A stretch of DNA of 64,000 nucleotides from Granulicella pectinivorans (GTDB taxonomy: Bacteria; Acidobacteriota; Terriglobia; Terriglobales; Acidobacteriaceae): the NCBI RefSeq assembly GCF_900114625.1, contig NZ_FOZL01000001.1, positions 2,480,001 to 2,544,000 on the forward strand. Reading direction: 5' to 3'. A program made the translations under genes and the position numbers. This document shows, piece after piece, positions 41,736 through 50,663 of the stretch (position 1 is its first letter; each line of letters begins with the position of its first letter). The notes beneath the pieces were generated by a model that saw only the letters and a program-made list of their open reading frames with translations, was not told where the DNA came from and did no database searches.

Positions 41736-42684
41736 GCGCCTCGCGACTGACTTATGTAATCCGTGCAGATAAAGCGGCGTTCGGTTGAATGGTCGACTTA
41801 TCGTAGCCAGTTCATGTGGTCGCATCGCGCCCTGTTGATGGTTGCGGGATTTAAGACGAGTGGTGCATCGCCTTAATGAGGAAGCTTCGGTACCGAATTC
41901 GCTCCCTCGCTCAAAATTTCGAGATATACGCGGTATCCAAAGATTCGCCCACGGCGTCGTCTGGTGATTTTAGAAAGATTTCGAGGGTCGCTAGATCCGC
42001 GAGTGCCAGATTCACAGTCGGTGCCTTTAACAAAACCCGCTGCTGACTGAAAATCGGTTCGTGCACCAAAGGGAACCCGCAGCTCCGGCTTCTGCATCGG
42101 TCTCGACTCAATGGAGATCTGTCAAAGTAGACTGCGCTCCCTCGATTCGTGAGGAGATCACTGCCTCCTTGCGAACGTACCAGCAAAGGTCTCAATGTGC
42201 CGACCTAATCGCGTGTTTATGAACTCAATTCGGTTATAAGACTTTTATATCGTTACTGAAGCAATGCGGCGTTTGCTAAATAGCAGGTCTGCTTAGTTAT
42301 TGGAGCCTAATAGTTACGGAAGGGCTTAGTTGTGCGGCTAATGTCCGAAGGCTGTAGCAGCACAACCGTCTGTAACTCATCTTGGATCGTACGAGCTCTT
42401 GGAGACTTACGCCCTTCTGCGCTGTTGGAGAGAGCGTAGAAGAGTAGTCCAGCGTGCATTCAGATTGAAGAGATGCCAAGGGACGATTTCGTTTCGCTTC
42501 TGCTGCGGATACTCGCAAATTCTGGAGGCAACTCACTGATACCTTCTATGATCTGGCTTATGTTTGTTCGTCTCATGCCAGCCCACCAAGGAGCATAGAT
42601 TCATATTCGGTGCATGGAAAGCTCAGGACATTCCTTCTTTCGATCGCCGCGCGTGCCAATGTCAGCAGTGCCTACTGAGTAACA
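41736..42684. other. Gene-poor region after the ars remnants
   Basis: About 950 bp without a supported gene. A minus-strand frame at 41911-42080 has protein-like composition (APTVNLALADLATLEIFL) but no recognised family and no start, so it may be another remnant. The base composition is AT-richer around 42200-42300. No arsenite pump gene (ACR3/ArsB) could be read here. Confidence 0.4.
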
Positions 42685-43257
42685 TTATTGTTGAACTGGC
42701 CCGGAAGATTTGGGTTCCTGTCCGTCCGGTCCTTGGACCGCAGTTGCGTTACCAGTTGCGGCAGGTCGTCTCTTCAGCTCCGGTGTGCCACGGTTGCGTT
42801 CCGCGCGCATGAGCAACGGCATCGACACTTCATTCTGAGTCATGAAAGTCGTCACAGAACGGATCGGGGATTTCAGCTCTCCTGCCTCTGCCCAGATCTC
42901 GTAGTCATGAGTTAGAGTAAGAGAGCCAAAGTGAAACGCGCCGTTGGCGTCGACGGTAGCTACGAGAGTCGACTTCCCTTGAATGTCCTTGATGTAGACC
43001 ATCGCGGTGGCGACCACCTGGCCTTCTTCGTCTTTCACCCATCCGAGGATGGTTCGATGAGGTGTGAAACGAGGGCCATCGTAGGCACCACCGAAGCGCA
43101 CGCTCACTACGGGCTTGAACGGCGGAGGCGGACCAGAAGGCGGGGCCGGAGGCGCTTGCGCTCCTGCGGGGAGCGCTGCCGGGAACGAGAACCAGAGCGT
43201 CCCTAAGAAGGCGAGAACATCCATCCATGCTCTGCGACGCGAATCTGATGAGATCAT
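42685..43257 (-). CDS. Secreted CarboxypepD-regulatory-like protein
   Basis: 190 residues from ATG 43257 (AGGAG 8 bp upstream), where the signal peptide begins (LAFLGTLWFSFPAALPAGAQ). After a Pro-rich spacer (APPAPPSGPPPPFKP), a carboxypeptidase-regulatory-like sandwich spans about 65-150 (RTILGWVKDEEGQVVATAMVYIKD, STLVATVDANGAFHFGSL, YEIWAEAGELKSPIRSV). The C-terminus is basic and Gln-rich. No enzyme domain is present. It is divergent from the secretin pair and its promoter region contains a GTCAC/GTAAC repeat box, suggesting co-regulation. Confidence 0.78.
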   Translation of the reverse strand: MISSDSRRRAWMDVLAFLGTLWFSFPAALPAGAQAPPAPPSGPPPPFKPVVSVRFGGAYDGPRFTPHRTILGWVKDEEGQVVATAMVYIKDIQGKSTLVATVDANGAFHFGSLTLTHDYEIWAEAGELKSPIRSVTTFMTQNEVSMPLLMRAERNRGTPELKRRPAATGNATAVQGPDGQEPKSSGPVQQ

Positions 43258-43336
43258 TCTTTGGTCTCCTAGGCCCTGCGACATACACACTTGCCTGGCC
43301 GCATCTCCAGTAGAGATCAAAGAATGGCGCTCTGAC

Positions 43337-43361
43337 GTCACGATTGGTAACGGCTTGTCAC
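43337..43361 (+). promoter_or_regulatory. Three-repeat GTCAC/GTAAC box
   Basis: GTCAC (43337-43341), GTAAC (43347-43351) and GTCAC (43357-43361), each 10 bp apart. It lies 80 bp upstream of the CarboxypepD-like gene. The arrangement resembles CpxR/OmpR-type direct-repeat sites and matches the array in the efflux promoter. Confidence 0.6.
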
Positions 43362-43521
43362 GTCGTAGAGTGACAAGGGTGATTGAGTCCCGCTGCGGGG
43401 ATGAGTTTGAGCGAGGCTGGAGGCAGTGCACTGTTCCGCTTCACGGTGACGCCCCACGCAAAGCAGTTCTCGTCTTTTCTTTTGTCAGGGGCCTTCCAAT
43501 TAGGGAATGTCACATAGTTCA

Positions 43522-43546
43522 GTGACAATTCGTTACCTGCCGCGAC
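43522..43546 (-). promoter_or_regulatory. GTAAC/GTCAC box upstream of the secretin gene
   Basis: On the minus strand: GTCGC (43546-43542), GTAAC (43536-43532) and GTCAC (43526-43522), again with exact 10-bp steps, 74 bp before the secretin ATG. An extra GTCAC on the plus strand sits at 43509-43513. Confidence 0.5.
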
Positions 43547-43619
43547 GTTGCCGGGGCGCTTGGGAAACGTCTATTGCATCGGGAGCGAACATATTCTTAC
43601 TTTCAATATCCGACGCGCA

Positions 43620-46013
43620 ATGGCTTCCTTCAAAAGTACCATCCTCCTTTCTTTGCTCTGTGGAACTCTAACCTTCGTTGTTCCTTCGCTGTCCCATGCT
43701 CAAAATGCAGCGAAATGGGACAAGCGCGGACGCGAGGCTGAGTCGCATGCCGACTTCGACGCGGCGTTTGAAGCCTATCGTCAAGCGCATCTTCTGAAAC
43801 CCAAGGATCTCCGCTACCGGACCGGCTATGAACGGATGCGATTCCAGGCCGCGAATGCACATCTCGATCGAGGGAGGGTGCTGCGTCAATCCGGCGACTT
43901 CAGCGGCGCGATGACTGAGTTCGCGCGCGCACTGCAGATCGACCGAGGAAATCAATCGGCGGCACAGGAACTTCTTACAGCGCAAAAAAGTCGGGACGCC
44001 GCGCACGGGAACACGAGTACGGAGGCTGAGACCGATGGGCGTCGTGCGACGAGCACCCAAGCGGGGCCCGATACTGCTCGTCAAAAGCGTGTGCGACGCG
44101 ATATCGACTCGTTGGATAGTCCGGTTGAACTCAAGCCGATGTCGAACGATTCAATCACGATGCATGCCGTCGAGGACAGTAAGTTTCTCTATCAGGCGAT
44201 TGGCAAGATCGCGGGCCTCAACGTACTCTTCGATGCGGATTATGTCTCGAAACGAATCCCCCTGGACCTCACCGACGTGTCGGTGCCGAATGCGCTTCGC
44301 ATTCTTGGAAAGATTTCCGGGACCTTCTGGTCGCCGCTGACCGAGAACACCATCTTCGTTGCCCAGAACAATCGGCAGAAGCACACCGATAACGACGATC
44401 TTGCCATCGAGACCTTCTATTTGACCAATGTCTCGCAACTGAACGACGCCAATGAGGTGATGACGGCTTTGAGAAACCTGCTGGATCCGAGTACGAAAGT
44501 CTTTCTGTTGGCATCGCAAAATGCAATCGTTCTGCGCGCCACCCCCGGCGAGCTCCTACTCGTCGAGAAACTCATGGACGATCTGGACCGCACTCGCGCG
44601 GAAGTAGTGGTGGATGTGGCGGTGTTAGAGGTGAGCCGCGATCTTGAGCGGAACCTCGGTATCACGCTGCCCACAAGCTTTAGCGTCACGGCTCAGGCGA
44701 GCAATGCAAATGCGTCGAGCTCTTCAAGTTCCTCCTCCAGCAGTTCCAGCTCTACCTCCGGCATTACGTTAAACACGCTTGCCAATGTGAACGCGACCAA
44801 CTTCGCCGTCACCATGAGCAGTGCCTCGGTCAATGCCTTGCTTTCGGACTCAGATACGCGCGTCCTTCAGAATCCGCGTGTACGCGCGAGCGACGGCCAG
44901 ATGGCAACTTTGAAGATCGGCTCTAAGATTCCGGTCGCCACTGGATCGACCACGTCGACGCTCACCTCCACCGCAACCTCGACGACACAATTCACCTATG
45001 TCGATGTGGGTGTGAACATCGAGATGACGCCGACTGTACATCTGGACCGCCAGGTCTCGCTCAAGATGAAGATTGAAGTGTCGTCTCAGACGGGGACAAG
45101 CACCATCAGTGGCGTGTCCGAACCCATCATCTCGCAGCGTGTGGTGCAACAGGTGATCCAGCTCAAGGATGGAGAGCCGTCTCTTTTGGCGGGCCTGGTG
45201 CAGCAGAGCGATACGAAGAGTGTGAGCGGAACCCCGGGACTCGGAGAGATCCCCTTCCTTAAATACTTCTTCAGCAGCCAAGACAAGGTACAGCAGAAGG
45301 ATGAGATCGTCTTTCTCCTGATCCCTCATATCGTTCGGGAATCGCTGCTGTCCGATGAAAACACACGGATCATCGATAGCGGTACGAGCCAAGGCATCGA
45401 ACTGCGGCGGCGCAATATGAATGACGGGTTTGCCAGCAAGGATGGCCTCGCCGATGGCAAGGCGACGGTCCTGAACATCACCAGCCAATCCACATCGGCT
45501 GCAAACGCCGCGTCCGCGATGATCGGCCAGCTTGCGGCCCAAGCGCGTCCGCTCGCTGCGACCGCAGACGATCATGTTGCCGCACCAAAAACATCCATGG
45601 ATCCCGTCACGTTCAGTCTATTGCCAACCGCTGGAGATCAAACGTTGGGATCCACATTCCAGGTGGTGGTTATGGCCAGCCACGCGGTGGACTTGTTCAG
45701 CGCACCCTTCCAACTGAAGTTCGATTCGAGGGTCTTGTCGCTGGTGGGCGTGGATAGCGGAGAGCTCTTTGGCCGCGATGGCCAACCCGCGGCGCTGATG
45801 CAGCGTGACAGCGGCGATGGTGGGATCTCCATCTCGGCGGCACGTCCACCGAATGCTCACGGCGTGACGGGGGATGGAAGTCTGGTAATTCTTACGTTCA
45901 AAGCCATAGGCCGCGGAGATTCGACCTTGTTCCTGACCGACCTGAATGCCACCGACAGTAAGCATGTCAGCCTGCCCGCGGCCGGCACCCAAGCGGTGGT
46001 GCATGTTCAGTAG
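43620..46013 (+). CDS. Secretin-family protein with TPR start and cohesin-like end
   Basis: 797 residues from ATG 43620, the start of a signal peptide (FKSTILLSLLCGTLTFVVPSLSHAQ). TPR-like helices at about 30-130 (DFDAAFEAYRQAHLLKP, GDFSGAMTEFARALQID), N0/STN domain about 171-250, N1-type domain about 266-337 (FYLTNVSQLNDANEVMTALRNLL), secretin beta domain about 338-575 (VVDVAVLEVSRDLERNLGI, VLQNPRVRASDGQMATLKIGSKIPV, DGEPSLLAGLVQQ, PGLGEIPFLKYFFSS, VFLLIPHIVR). A run of Ser lies near 365-380 inside it. Residues 661-797 are a cohesin-like sandwich. Expected in the outer membrane as a multimeric channel. No other type II, III or IV secretion genes are near. Confidence 0.85.
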   Translation: MASFKSTILLSLLCGTLTFVVPSLSHAQNAAKWDKRGREAESHADFDAAFEAYRQAHLLKPKDLRYRTGYERMRFQAANAHLDRGRVLRQSGDFSGAMTEFARALQIDRGNQSAAQELLTAQKSRDAAHGNTSTEAETDGRRATSTQAGPDTARQKRVRRDIDSLDSPVELKPMSNDSITMHAVEDSKFLYQAIGKIAGLNVLFDADYVSKRIPLDLTDVSVPNALRILGKISGTFWSPLTENTIFVAQNNRQKHTDNDDLAIETFYLTNVSQLNDANEVMTALRNLLDPSTKVFLLASQNAIVLRATPGELLLVEKLMDDLDRTRAEVVVDVAVLEVSRDLERNLGITLPTSFSVTAQASNANASSSSSSSSSSSSSTSGITLNTLANVNATNFAVTMSSASVNALLSDSDTRVLQNPRVRASDGQMATLKIGSKIPVATGSTTSTLTSTATSTTQFTYVDVGVNIEMTPTVHLDRQVSLKMKIEVSSQTGTSTISGVSEPIISQRVVQQVIQLKDGEPSLLAGLVQQSDTKSVSGTPGLGEIPFLKYFFSSQDKVQQKDEIVFLLIPHIVRESLLSDENTRIIDSGTSQGIELRRRNMNDGFASKDGLADGKATVLNITSQSTSAANAASAMIGQLAAQARPLAATADDHVAAPKTSMDPVTFSLLPTAGDQTLGSTFQVVVMASHAVDLFSAPFQLKFDSRVLSLVGVDSGELFGRDGQPAALMQRDSGDGGISISAARPPNAHGVTGDGSLVILTFKAIGRGDSTLFLTDLNATDSKHVSLPAAGTQAVVHVQ

Positions 46014-47949
46014 ATTGGCGGCGACGGTATTCGTCCTACTCGTCCCGCTTGCCTCTCTCGTCCAAAGTCCAGGCGGAATAGCAGAGAGCCATGCCGCATC
46101 GGCGAGCGGAGCGGGCCAACGGGCAGCGCAGGCTTCATCCGTGGCGGTGGTAGCGAAGCCAAAGAAGACGGCGTCTCGCTTGTCTCGCAAACAGTCGCGC
46201 GAGGCCGATGATGCATATCTCGAAGGCGCACGCTTCTTCGCTCGGAAAGAATTCGAGAAGGCGCAACAGCGTTTCGAGCGAGCCGTTTACCTCGATCCCG
46301 GCAACAAGACCTATGTCCTCGCGCTACTTTATGCGCACGAAATCGATGTCAACCGTTTGGTGCAAGGGGCGTTCAAGGCTCGTCTGCGAGGCGATTCTGC
46401 CGGCGCGGAGAGAATGCTCGCGGCGGCCAGACGTCTCGATCCAACCAACCCTCTGGTCGTCCAATCCTTCCAGGAAAGCGACGTTCCGCAGATCGCATCA
46501 GCCCAGAAGCAACTCCTCTCCGATGGGTTCGACGGCCCCATTGTGCTTACGCCCTTCGCCGGGGTGAGGAGCTTTCATCTTCGTGGTGAGAAGAAGCAAG
46601 TCGTCAGCGAGATCTACCGCTCGTTCGGCATCGTAAGCCTGTTCGATCCGTCGGTTGCGAGCGACACGCTGCTGCGCATCGATCTGGACGATGTGGACTT
46701 TGTTGAATCCGTTCGCGTTCTCAAGAAGACAGCTCACCTCTTCGCTGTCCCTGTCGACCCGACGCATGCACTGATTGCGGCAGATATCAAGGAATTGCGT
46801 GAGGCTCTGACCCCGTGGGTTGAAGAGACCATCTACCTCTCCGGACAAAAACAACAACAGATGATGGACTTGGCGAACATGGCGCGTACGCTCTTCGATC
46901 TGACCCAGCTCGGGGTGAACACGGATAACGGTGCGATTGTAGTGCGCGGACCGCGGGATGAGGTACAACGAGCACACGATCTCTTCAGTGAGTTGACGGA
47001 AAAACCGTCGGATGTGCTGCTGGATATCAACATCTATGAGGTCGACAAGTCCACGACGCGCAAGATCGGGTTTGCACCGCCGACCACCGCGACGGCCACG
47101 GATATTTCGAGTACGGCACAGAAACTCATCTCGGACAATCAAACCCTTCTCAACGAATCGATCTCGAGCGGAGCTTTGACTCTCTCCGGCTCAGCGTATC
47201 AGCAAGAGTTGCAAGAGGTTTCTTTTCTGGTTGCGGCAGGCGTTTCAGGGAGCAGCTCGTTGACGAGTATCCTGGGCACTGTGGGAAGCCTTGATGGTGT
47301 TCCTCTGCTCGGCATCTCGATGGGGTCGACGAGTCTAAACCTGCTTCTGGATTCGACTGATGCGCGCATGTTGAATGCTCTTCAAGTGCGTTCGAGCGAT
47401 CGACAGGAAGCCACGCTCCGTATTGGGTCCCGCTATCCCATCCTGACAGCGTTAACCTCTTCCACTTCGAGCAGCTCGATAGCTACGGAGCTTGCAGCTG
47501 CCGGTGTGAGCAGCGCCGTCATTGCGCAGCTCACCGGTTCGAGTGCCAGCAGCACCACCACTATTCCTCAGATTGAGTTCGAAGATATCGGTCTTACGCT
47601 GAAGGTTACACCGCGCGTGTTGCGGAGTGGAGAGGTGCATCTCGATCTGGATTTGAAACTTGAATCTTTGGGAGGGAGCGGAATTGAAAACATACCGATT
47701 CTCAATAACCGCGCGTTGAAGTCTGCGGTGACCATCGAGCCCGGACAATCGACGATGCTTGCCGCACTGGTCAGCACCAATGAGGTCAATGCTCTGAGCG
47801 GTGTCCCTAGCCTGGATGAACTCCCGGGCTTTCAGAGTACCGAAAAGAATACAGATGGAACGAAGAATCAGATTCTGATTTCGGTGACACCACACATTGT
47901 GAGCGGCGCAACGATGCGTGGCACTATGTACCGAGTGGTTGGCCGCTGA
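46003..47949 (+). CDS. Second secretin-family protein
   Basis: 648 residues from ATG 46003, overlapping the previous gene by 11 bp. It has a signal peptide (RLAATVFVLLVPLASLVQ) and a basic spacer KPKKTASRLSRKQSRE. TPR helices at about 69-112 (FFARKEFEKAQQRFERAVYLDP), N0-like domain about 190-262, and secretin-type domain about 336-640 (DVLLDINIYEVDKSTTRKIG, MLNALQVRSSDRQEATLRIGSRYPI, FEDIGLTLKVTPRVLRSGEVHLDLDL, MLAALVSTNEVNALSGVPSLDELP, ILISVTPHIV). It lacks the cohesin-like end of its neighbour. Two secretins in one operon may form one mixed complex or one may be regulatory; sequence alone cannot say. Confidence 0.82.
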   Translation: MFSRLAATVFVLLVPLASLVQSPGGIAESHAASASGAGQRAAQASSVAVVAKPKKTASRLSRKQSREADDAYLEGARFFARKEFEKAQQRFERAVYLDPGNKTYVLALLYAHEIDVNRLVQGAFKARLRGDSAGAERMLAAARRLDPTNPLVVQSFQESDVPQIASAQKQLLSDGFDGPIVLTPFAGVRSFHLRGEKKQVVSEIYRSFGIVSLFDPSVASDTLLRIDLDDVDFVESVRVLKKTAHLFAVPVDPTHALIAADIKELREALTPWVEETIYLSGQKQQQMMDLANMARTLFDLTQLGVNTDNGAIVVRGPRDEVQRAHDLFSELTEKPSDVLLDINIYEVDKSTTRKIGFAPPTTATATDISSTAQKLISDNQTLLNESISSGALTLSGSAYQQELQEVSFLVAAGVSGSSSLTSILGTVGSLDGVPLLGISMGSTSLNLLLDSTDARMLNALQVRSSDRQEATLRIGSRYPILTALTSSTSSSSIATELAAAGVSSAVIAQLTGSSASSTTTIPQIEFEDIGLTLKVTPRVLRSGEVHLDLDLKLESLGGSGIENIPILNNRALKSAVTIEPGQSTMLAALVSTNEVNALSGVPSLDELPGFQSTEKNTDGTKNQILISVTPHIVSGATMRGTMYRVVGR

Positions 47950-48005
47950 GATACATGCATCAGTGCTGCCGTTCACTATGCGAGAGCGCTACTTCCCAAG
48001 GCTTC

Positions 48006-48272
48006 TTATCCGTTACAGCGAGGGCAATTTTGTACGTGGCCCAATAGCCTGGCGAAAGCGGGAGCCACCTTCTCTTTCTTGAGCTTCGCGACTCCGCGTT
48101 TTTTTGCTGCCTTGTCTGCTATCGATGTCTGTCTCCGTGGAACCGCTGCGGTTCGTGCATAGAGAGCGGTACGCAACTCTTCAGTCATTAGCTGGTATTT
48201 CCTGCAAACGGCCACATTCTGAAGTCTCCTAAATTCGCGAATATCGTCTGGAGTGCTTTGTCCAATCAGCAA
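48006..48272 (-). CDS. Small basic protein, not recognised
   Basis: Up to 88 residues from a TTG at 48272; an internal ATG (MTEELRTALYARTAAVPRRQ) with AGGAAA upstream is a more usual start. It is Lys/Arg-rich in the middle (KAAKKRGVAKLKKEK) and ends in CPRCNG, a half zinc-finger. It could be a small regulator or a spurious frame. The neighbourhood is gene-poor. Confidence 0.35.
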   Translation of the reverse strand: MLIGQSTPDDIREFRRLQNVAVCRKYQLMTEELRTALYARTAAVPRRQTSIADKAAKKRGVAKLKKEKVAPAFARLLGHVQNCPRCNG

Positions 48273-48295
48273 ACGCGGCGGGAGCAGGCTCTATC

Positions 48296-48508
48296 TCACA
48301 CCGCCAAAAGATGAATCCGGTAGTAGCGTGTTCCGCATGCGACACACCGACACGGCCGGATGGCGATCAGCCTGAGAAGGAAATCGATATGCCGGCGCCG
48401 AGAGGGTCTAGCATCGGAGCTGAAAATAAAAAGTCGGACATTGAAGCTGGGAGAGCCACATCGTTTTTCCTTCCACGACGGATTCCATTGGGTGAAACGG
48501 TATGCCAT
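48296..48508 (-). CDS. Small zinc-ribbon-like protein, possibly degenerate
   Basis: About 70 residues from ATG 48508. The pattern CGSPSFNVR, SRRRHIDFLLRLIAIRPCRC and CGTRYYR resembles short bacterial proteins with a CPxCGS knuckle, a basic membrane-interacting helix and a second CxxC knuckle (RPYRCxxCxxRFYR). The first knuckle has lost one Cys (KRCGS), so it may be a relic. No good ribosome site is seen. Confidence 0.4.
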   Translation of the reverse strand: MAYRFTQWNPSWKEKRCGSPSFNVRLFIFSSDARPSRRRHIDFLLRLIAIRPCRCVACGTRYYRIHLLAV

Positions 48509-48713
48509 GAGCGGCGGTCGCCGATCGGTCCATCGCGTGGGCAGGTCTCCCAACGGTTCTCTTCTTTCGTGAGATGGTATCGGACAATCGCTTTCAACAC
48601 CGGATAAACTTCAGCCTGGCCTCATGCTAGTGCCGCAATGAGCTGCCGACTGTCGCGGAAGCTTGTGAAGATGTAGCGATTGGTCATCAGCTCTCCATGC
48701 TCAGCCTTCGCGA

Positions 48714-49469
48714 TCAAATGTCGATGGATTTCTCGGGATGCAGAGCAAGCATGTAGCCGCCGCTGCGTACCGTCCGGATGCCTCCTCTGAACTTCGAAAG
48801 GCCCTTCAGCTTTCTTCGCAAACGGAGGATATGCATGTCAAGGCTTCTATCGAGGGGCTCGTAGGCGCGAAGGAGCACGGTGCGGACCAAGAGCTCACGG
48901 CTGCACACTTCGTATGGTCTCTGCAGGAGAAAGCGGAGAAGTTGAAACTCCGTCGCACTCAATGCGAGTTTCGTCGTTCCGTAGAAGACTTCGCGTGTTT
49001 CCGTGTAAATCAGGAACGTGTCGATCACGATGGGAGGGAGACGGAACTCCAGTCGAGAGCGCGACACGCTGCGACGCGCCACGGCTTCCATCCGTGCGAG
49101 CAATTCGCGAAGGCTGAATGGCTTTGCGAGGTAGTCGTCGGCTCCAAGTTCCAAGCCCACGATACGATCCGTCTCTTCCCCGTGCGCGCTGATGACGATG
49201 ACCGGGGTATCGACGAAACGGTGCATCTCTCGCATCAGGTCGAACCCACTGTAGTCTGGCAGGCCGATGTCCAGCAAGATCATGGCGAGACAGCTGCGCC
49301 GGAAGGTCTCCAATGCCTGTTGGCCGGTGTGCACGACATGGACGATCCATCCGTGCTTTGCGAGAAAGCTCGTCATCATCTGGCACAAAGCTACGTCATC
49401 CTCCACGATGAGGATTTCGCGGGAATGGATGTAGTGATCCGATAGGTCGTGATTGTGGTTCTCCTGCAC
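48714..49469 (-). CDS. Orphan OmpR/CpxR-like response regulator
   Basis: About 251 residues with the GTG start at 49469. Receiver with EDD (23-25), phosphoacceptor Asp67 (ILLDIGLP) and DYLAKPFSLRELLARM. Winged helix with LSATEFQLLRFLLQRPYEVCSRELL and DRSLDMHILRLRRKLK, ending RTVRSGGYMLAL. It is a paralogue of the CpxR-like regulator at 60218, sharing DRIVGLELGADDYL and DRSLDMH. There is no kinase next to it. The frame is open to a TTG at 49517, but that codon falls inside the repeat box at 49510-49543, so the shorter start is preferred. The box suggests autoregulation or control by the paralogue. Confidence 0.88.
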   Translation of the reverse strand: MQENHNHDLSDHYIHSREILIVEDDVALCQMMTSFLAKHGWIVHVVHTGQQALETFRRSCLAMILLDIGLPDYSGFDLMREMHRFVDTPVIVISAHGEETDRIVGLELGADDYLAKPFSLRELLARMEAVARRSVSRSRLEFRLPPIVIDTFLIYTETREVFYGTTKLALSATEFQLLRFLLQRPYEVCSRELLVRTVLLRAYEPLDRSLDMHILRLRRKLKGLSKFRGGIRTVRSGGYMLALHPEKSIDI

Positions 49470-49509
49470 CGTTTCGATGAATCCGTCCTTTCCGCGACGA
49501 CGCCTTGCC

Positions 49510-49543
49510 GTGACCAATCTTACTGGAGGTGAATCCCCGTTAC
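49510..49543 (-). promoter_or_regulatory. Four-repeat GTAAC/GTCAC array before the orphan regulator
   Basis: Read on the minus strand: GTAAC (49543-49539), TTCAC (49533-49529), GTAAG (49523-49519) and GTCAC (49514-49510), with steps of 10, 10 and 9 bp. The alternation of GTAAC- and GTCAC-type units equals that in the efflux promoter. It ends 40 bp before the proposed GTG start. Confidence 0.55.
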
Positions 49544-50030
49544 GGAACCCTACTCAATGGTTCCCGCCTATCAGGAGCGAAGGTCTATTCTGGGTAATCA
49601 TGGGAAGAGATACATCTGATCCGTTTCATTCGTTCGACAACGTCTGGAGGCGTTGCGAACAGCTCAAACGTGTTGAGCGTTGCCGACTCGGGGGCGACGG
49701 ATACAACTCCCTCGTCAGTCCCTGTCAGTACGGCAAGCTTTGGCTTTCGCAAGGTCACTCTCCGCGACTTTCACTCGTTCACTGTTGCGGGCGGCCTGCC
49801 GCGCCACGCTGCTGAGCTTGGCCTGGCTTTAAGCTGTCTCTGCAGCCACCATTGGCGCGATCGACACCAGTGCTGAACAAATGGATCGAAGAAGCCGTTT
49901 TCCCGTACATCCGAATTTGATTGTGATTGAAGACTCCATTGCTTAGCAGACGCGTAATCCTCTTGAGCGGTGCATGTCAATCTGTAACGATTGGTCACGC
50001 CATCACCGATGGAGAGCCATTCTGAGGGGC
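49544..50030. other. Intergenic region with one further repeat pair
   Basis: About 490 bp without a supported gene. It contains GTAAC (49984-49988) and GTCAC (49994-49998) on the plus strand, 10 bp apart, another two-unit match to the box family, but not close to a gene start that it could serve. Confidence 0.4.
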
Positions 50031-50495
50031 TCAGTCAAAGTGGCGCATGGCAAACCAACTCACCCCGACCTCCGACGTCCCTGCAATCAATCCGTTCTTC
50101 ATGCTGCCGTGGAAGGTGATGGAGGGACCATGGAGCGGTTGCGTCTCGAAGAAGAGATCGGTCCCATCGAAGGTGCCTTTCATGGACTTTGCGCTCCCGA
50201 ACGCACCTTCGATGTCGTGACCGCCCTTTGCGCGGATGATGATGATCACATTGAAACCAGTTTGATCGATGCTCATCGTTGCGTGCTGGATTCGTTCTCG
50301 ATCCCGGCGCCAGCTTATGTCCCAGAGACCGTTGAGGTCGGCCGCAGAGGCTGCTGAGCGATCCGCTTGTCCAAGGGAGATGGGCGATGGAGACCGCATG
50401 GTGCCATCCACCGGTTGAGGCCCAGCGCAGGCAATGCCCGACCAGGCGGACAGGAGGAGGCTGAGAGCGGATACCGTGATATATCGGGAGAACAC
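50031..50495 (-). CDS. Small secreted protein of unknown function
   Basis: 154 residues from GTG 50495 (TAGGA about 10 bp upstream) with a signal peptide MFSRYITVSALSLLLSAWSGIACA. The mature part is beta-rich (LNGLWDISWRRDRERIQHATMSIDQTGFNVII, GTFDGTDLFFETQPLHGPSITFHGSM) and looks like a small lipocalin or barrel-type ligand binder that asks whether something is 'above reference'; no family can be named. Upstream a GTTAC (50586-50590) and TTGAC (50597-50601) pair is a poor match to the box family. Confidence 0.65.
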   Translation of the reverse strand: MFSRYITVSALSLLLSAWSGIACAGPQPVDGTMRSPSPISLGQADRSAASAADLNGLWDISWRRDRERIQHATMSIDQTGFNVIIIIRAKGGHDIEGAFGSAKSMKGTFDGTDLFFETQPLHGPSITFHGSMKNGLIAGTSEVGVSWFAMRHFD

Positions 50496-50663
50496 GTCGT
50501 GAATGTCCTAAGGGAAGAGAGGCGGGACGAACTGCCTCACCGCCTCGGATGAGATGGATGAAGTGTAGGGAATCAAGATTCGAATGTTACCGACGCTTGA
50601 CGCGAGACAAGGGCGCTTTTGGATAACTTGAAATTGTTTCGTTGAAACACCATTTTCCCGTTA

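Noticed and set aside
48673..48687. GTAGC-N5-GTCAT as another regulator box
   Set aside because: Both half-sites deviate from GTAAC/GTCAC and it lies just after the end of the orphan regulator gene, not in a promoter.
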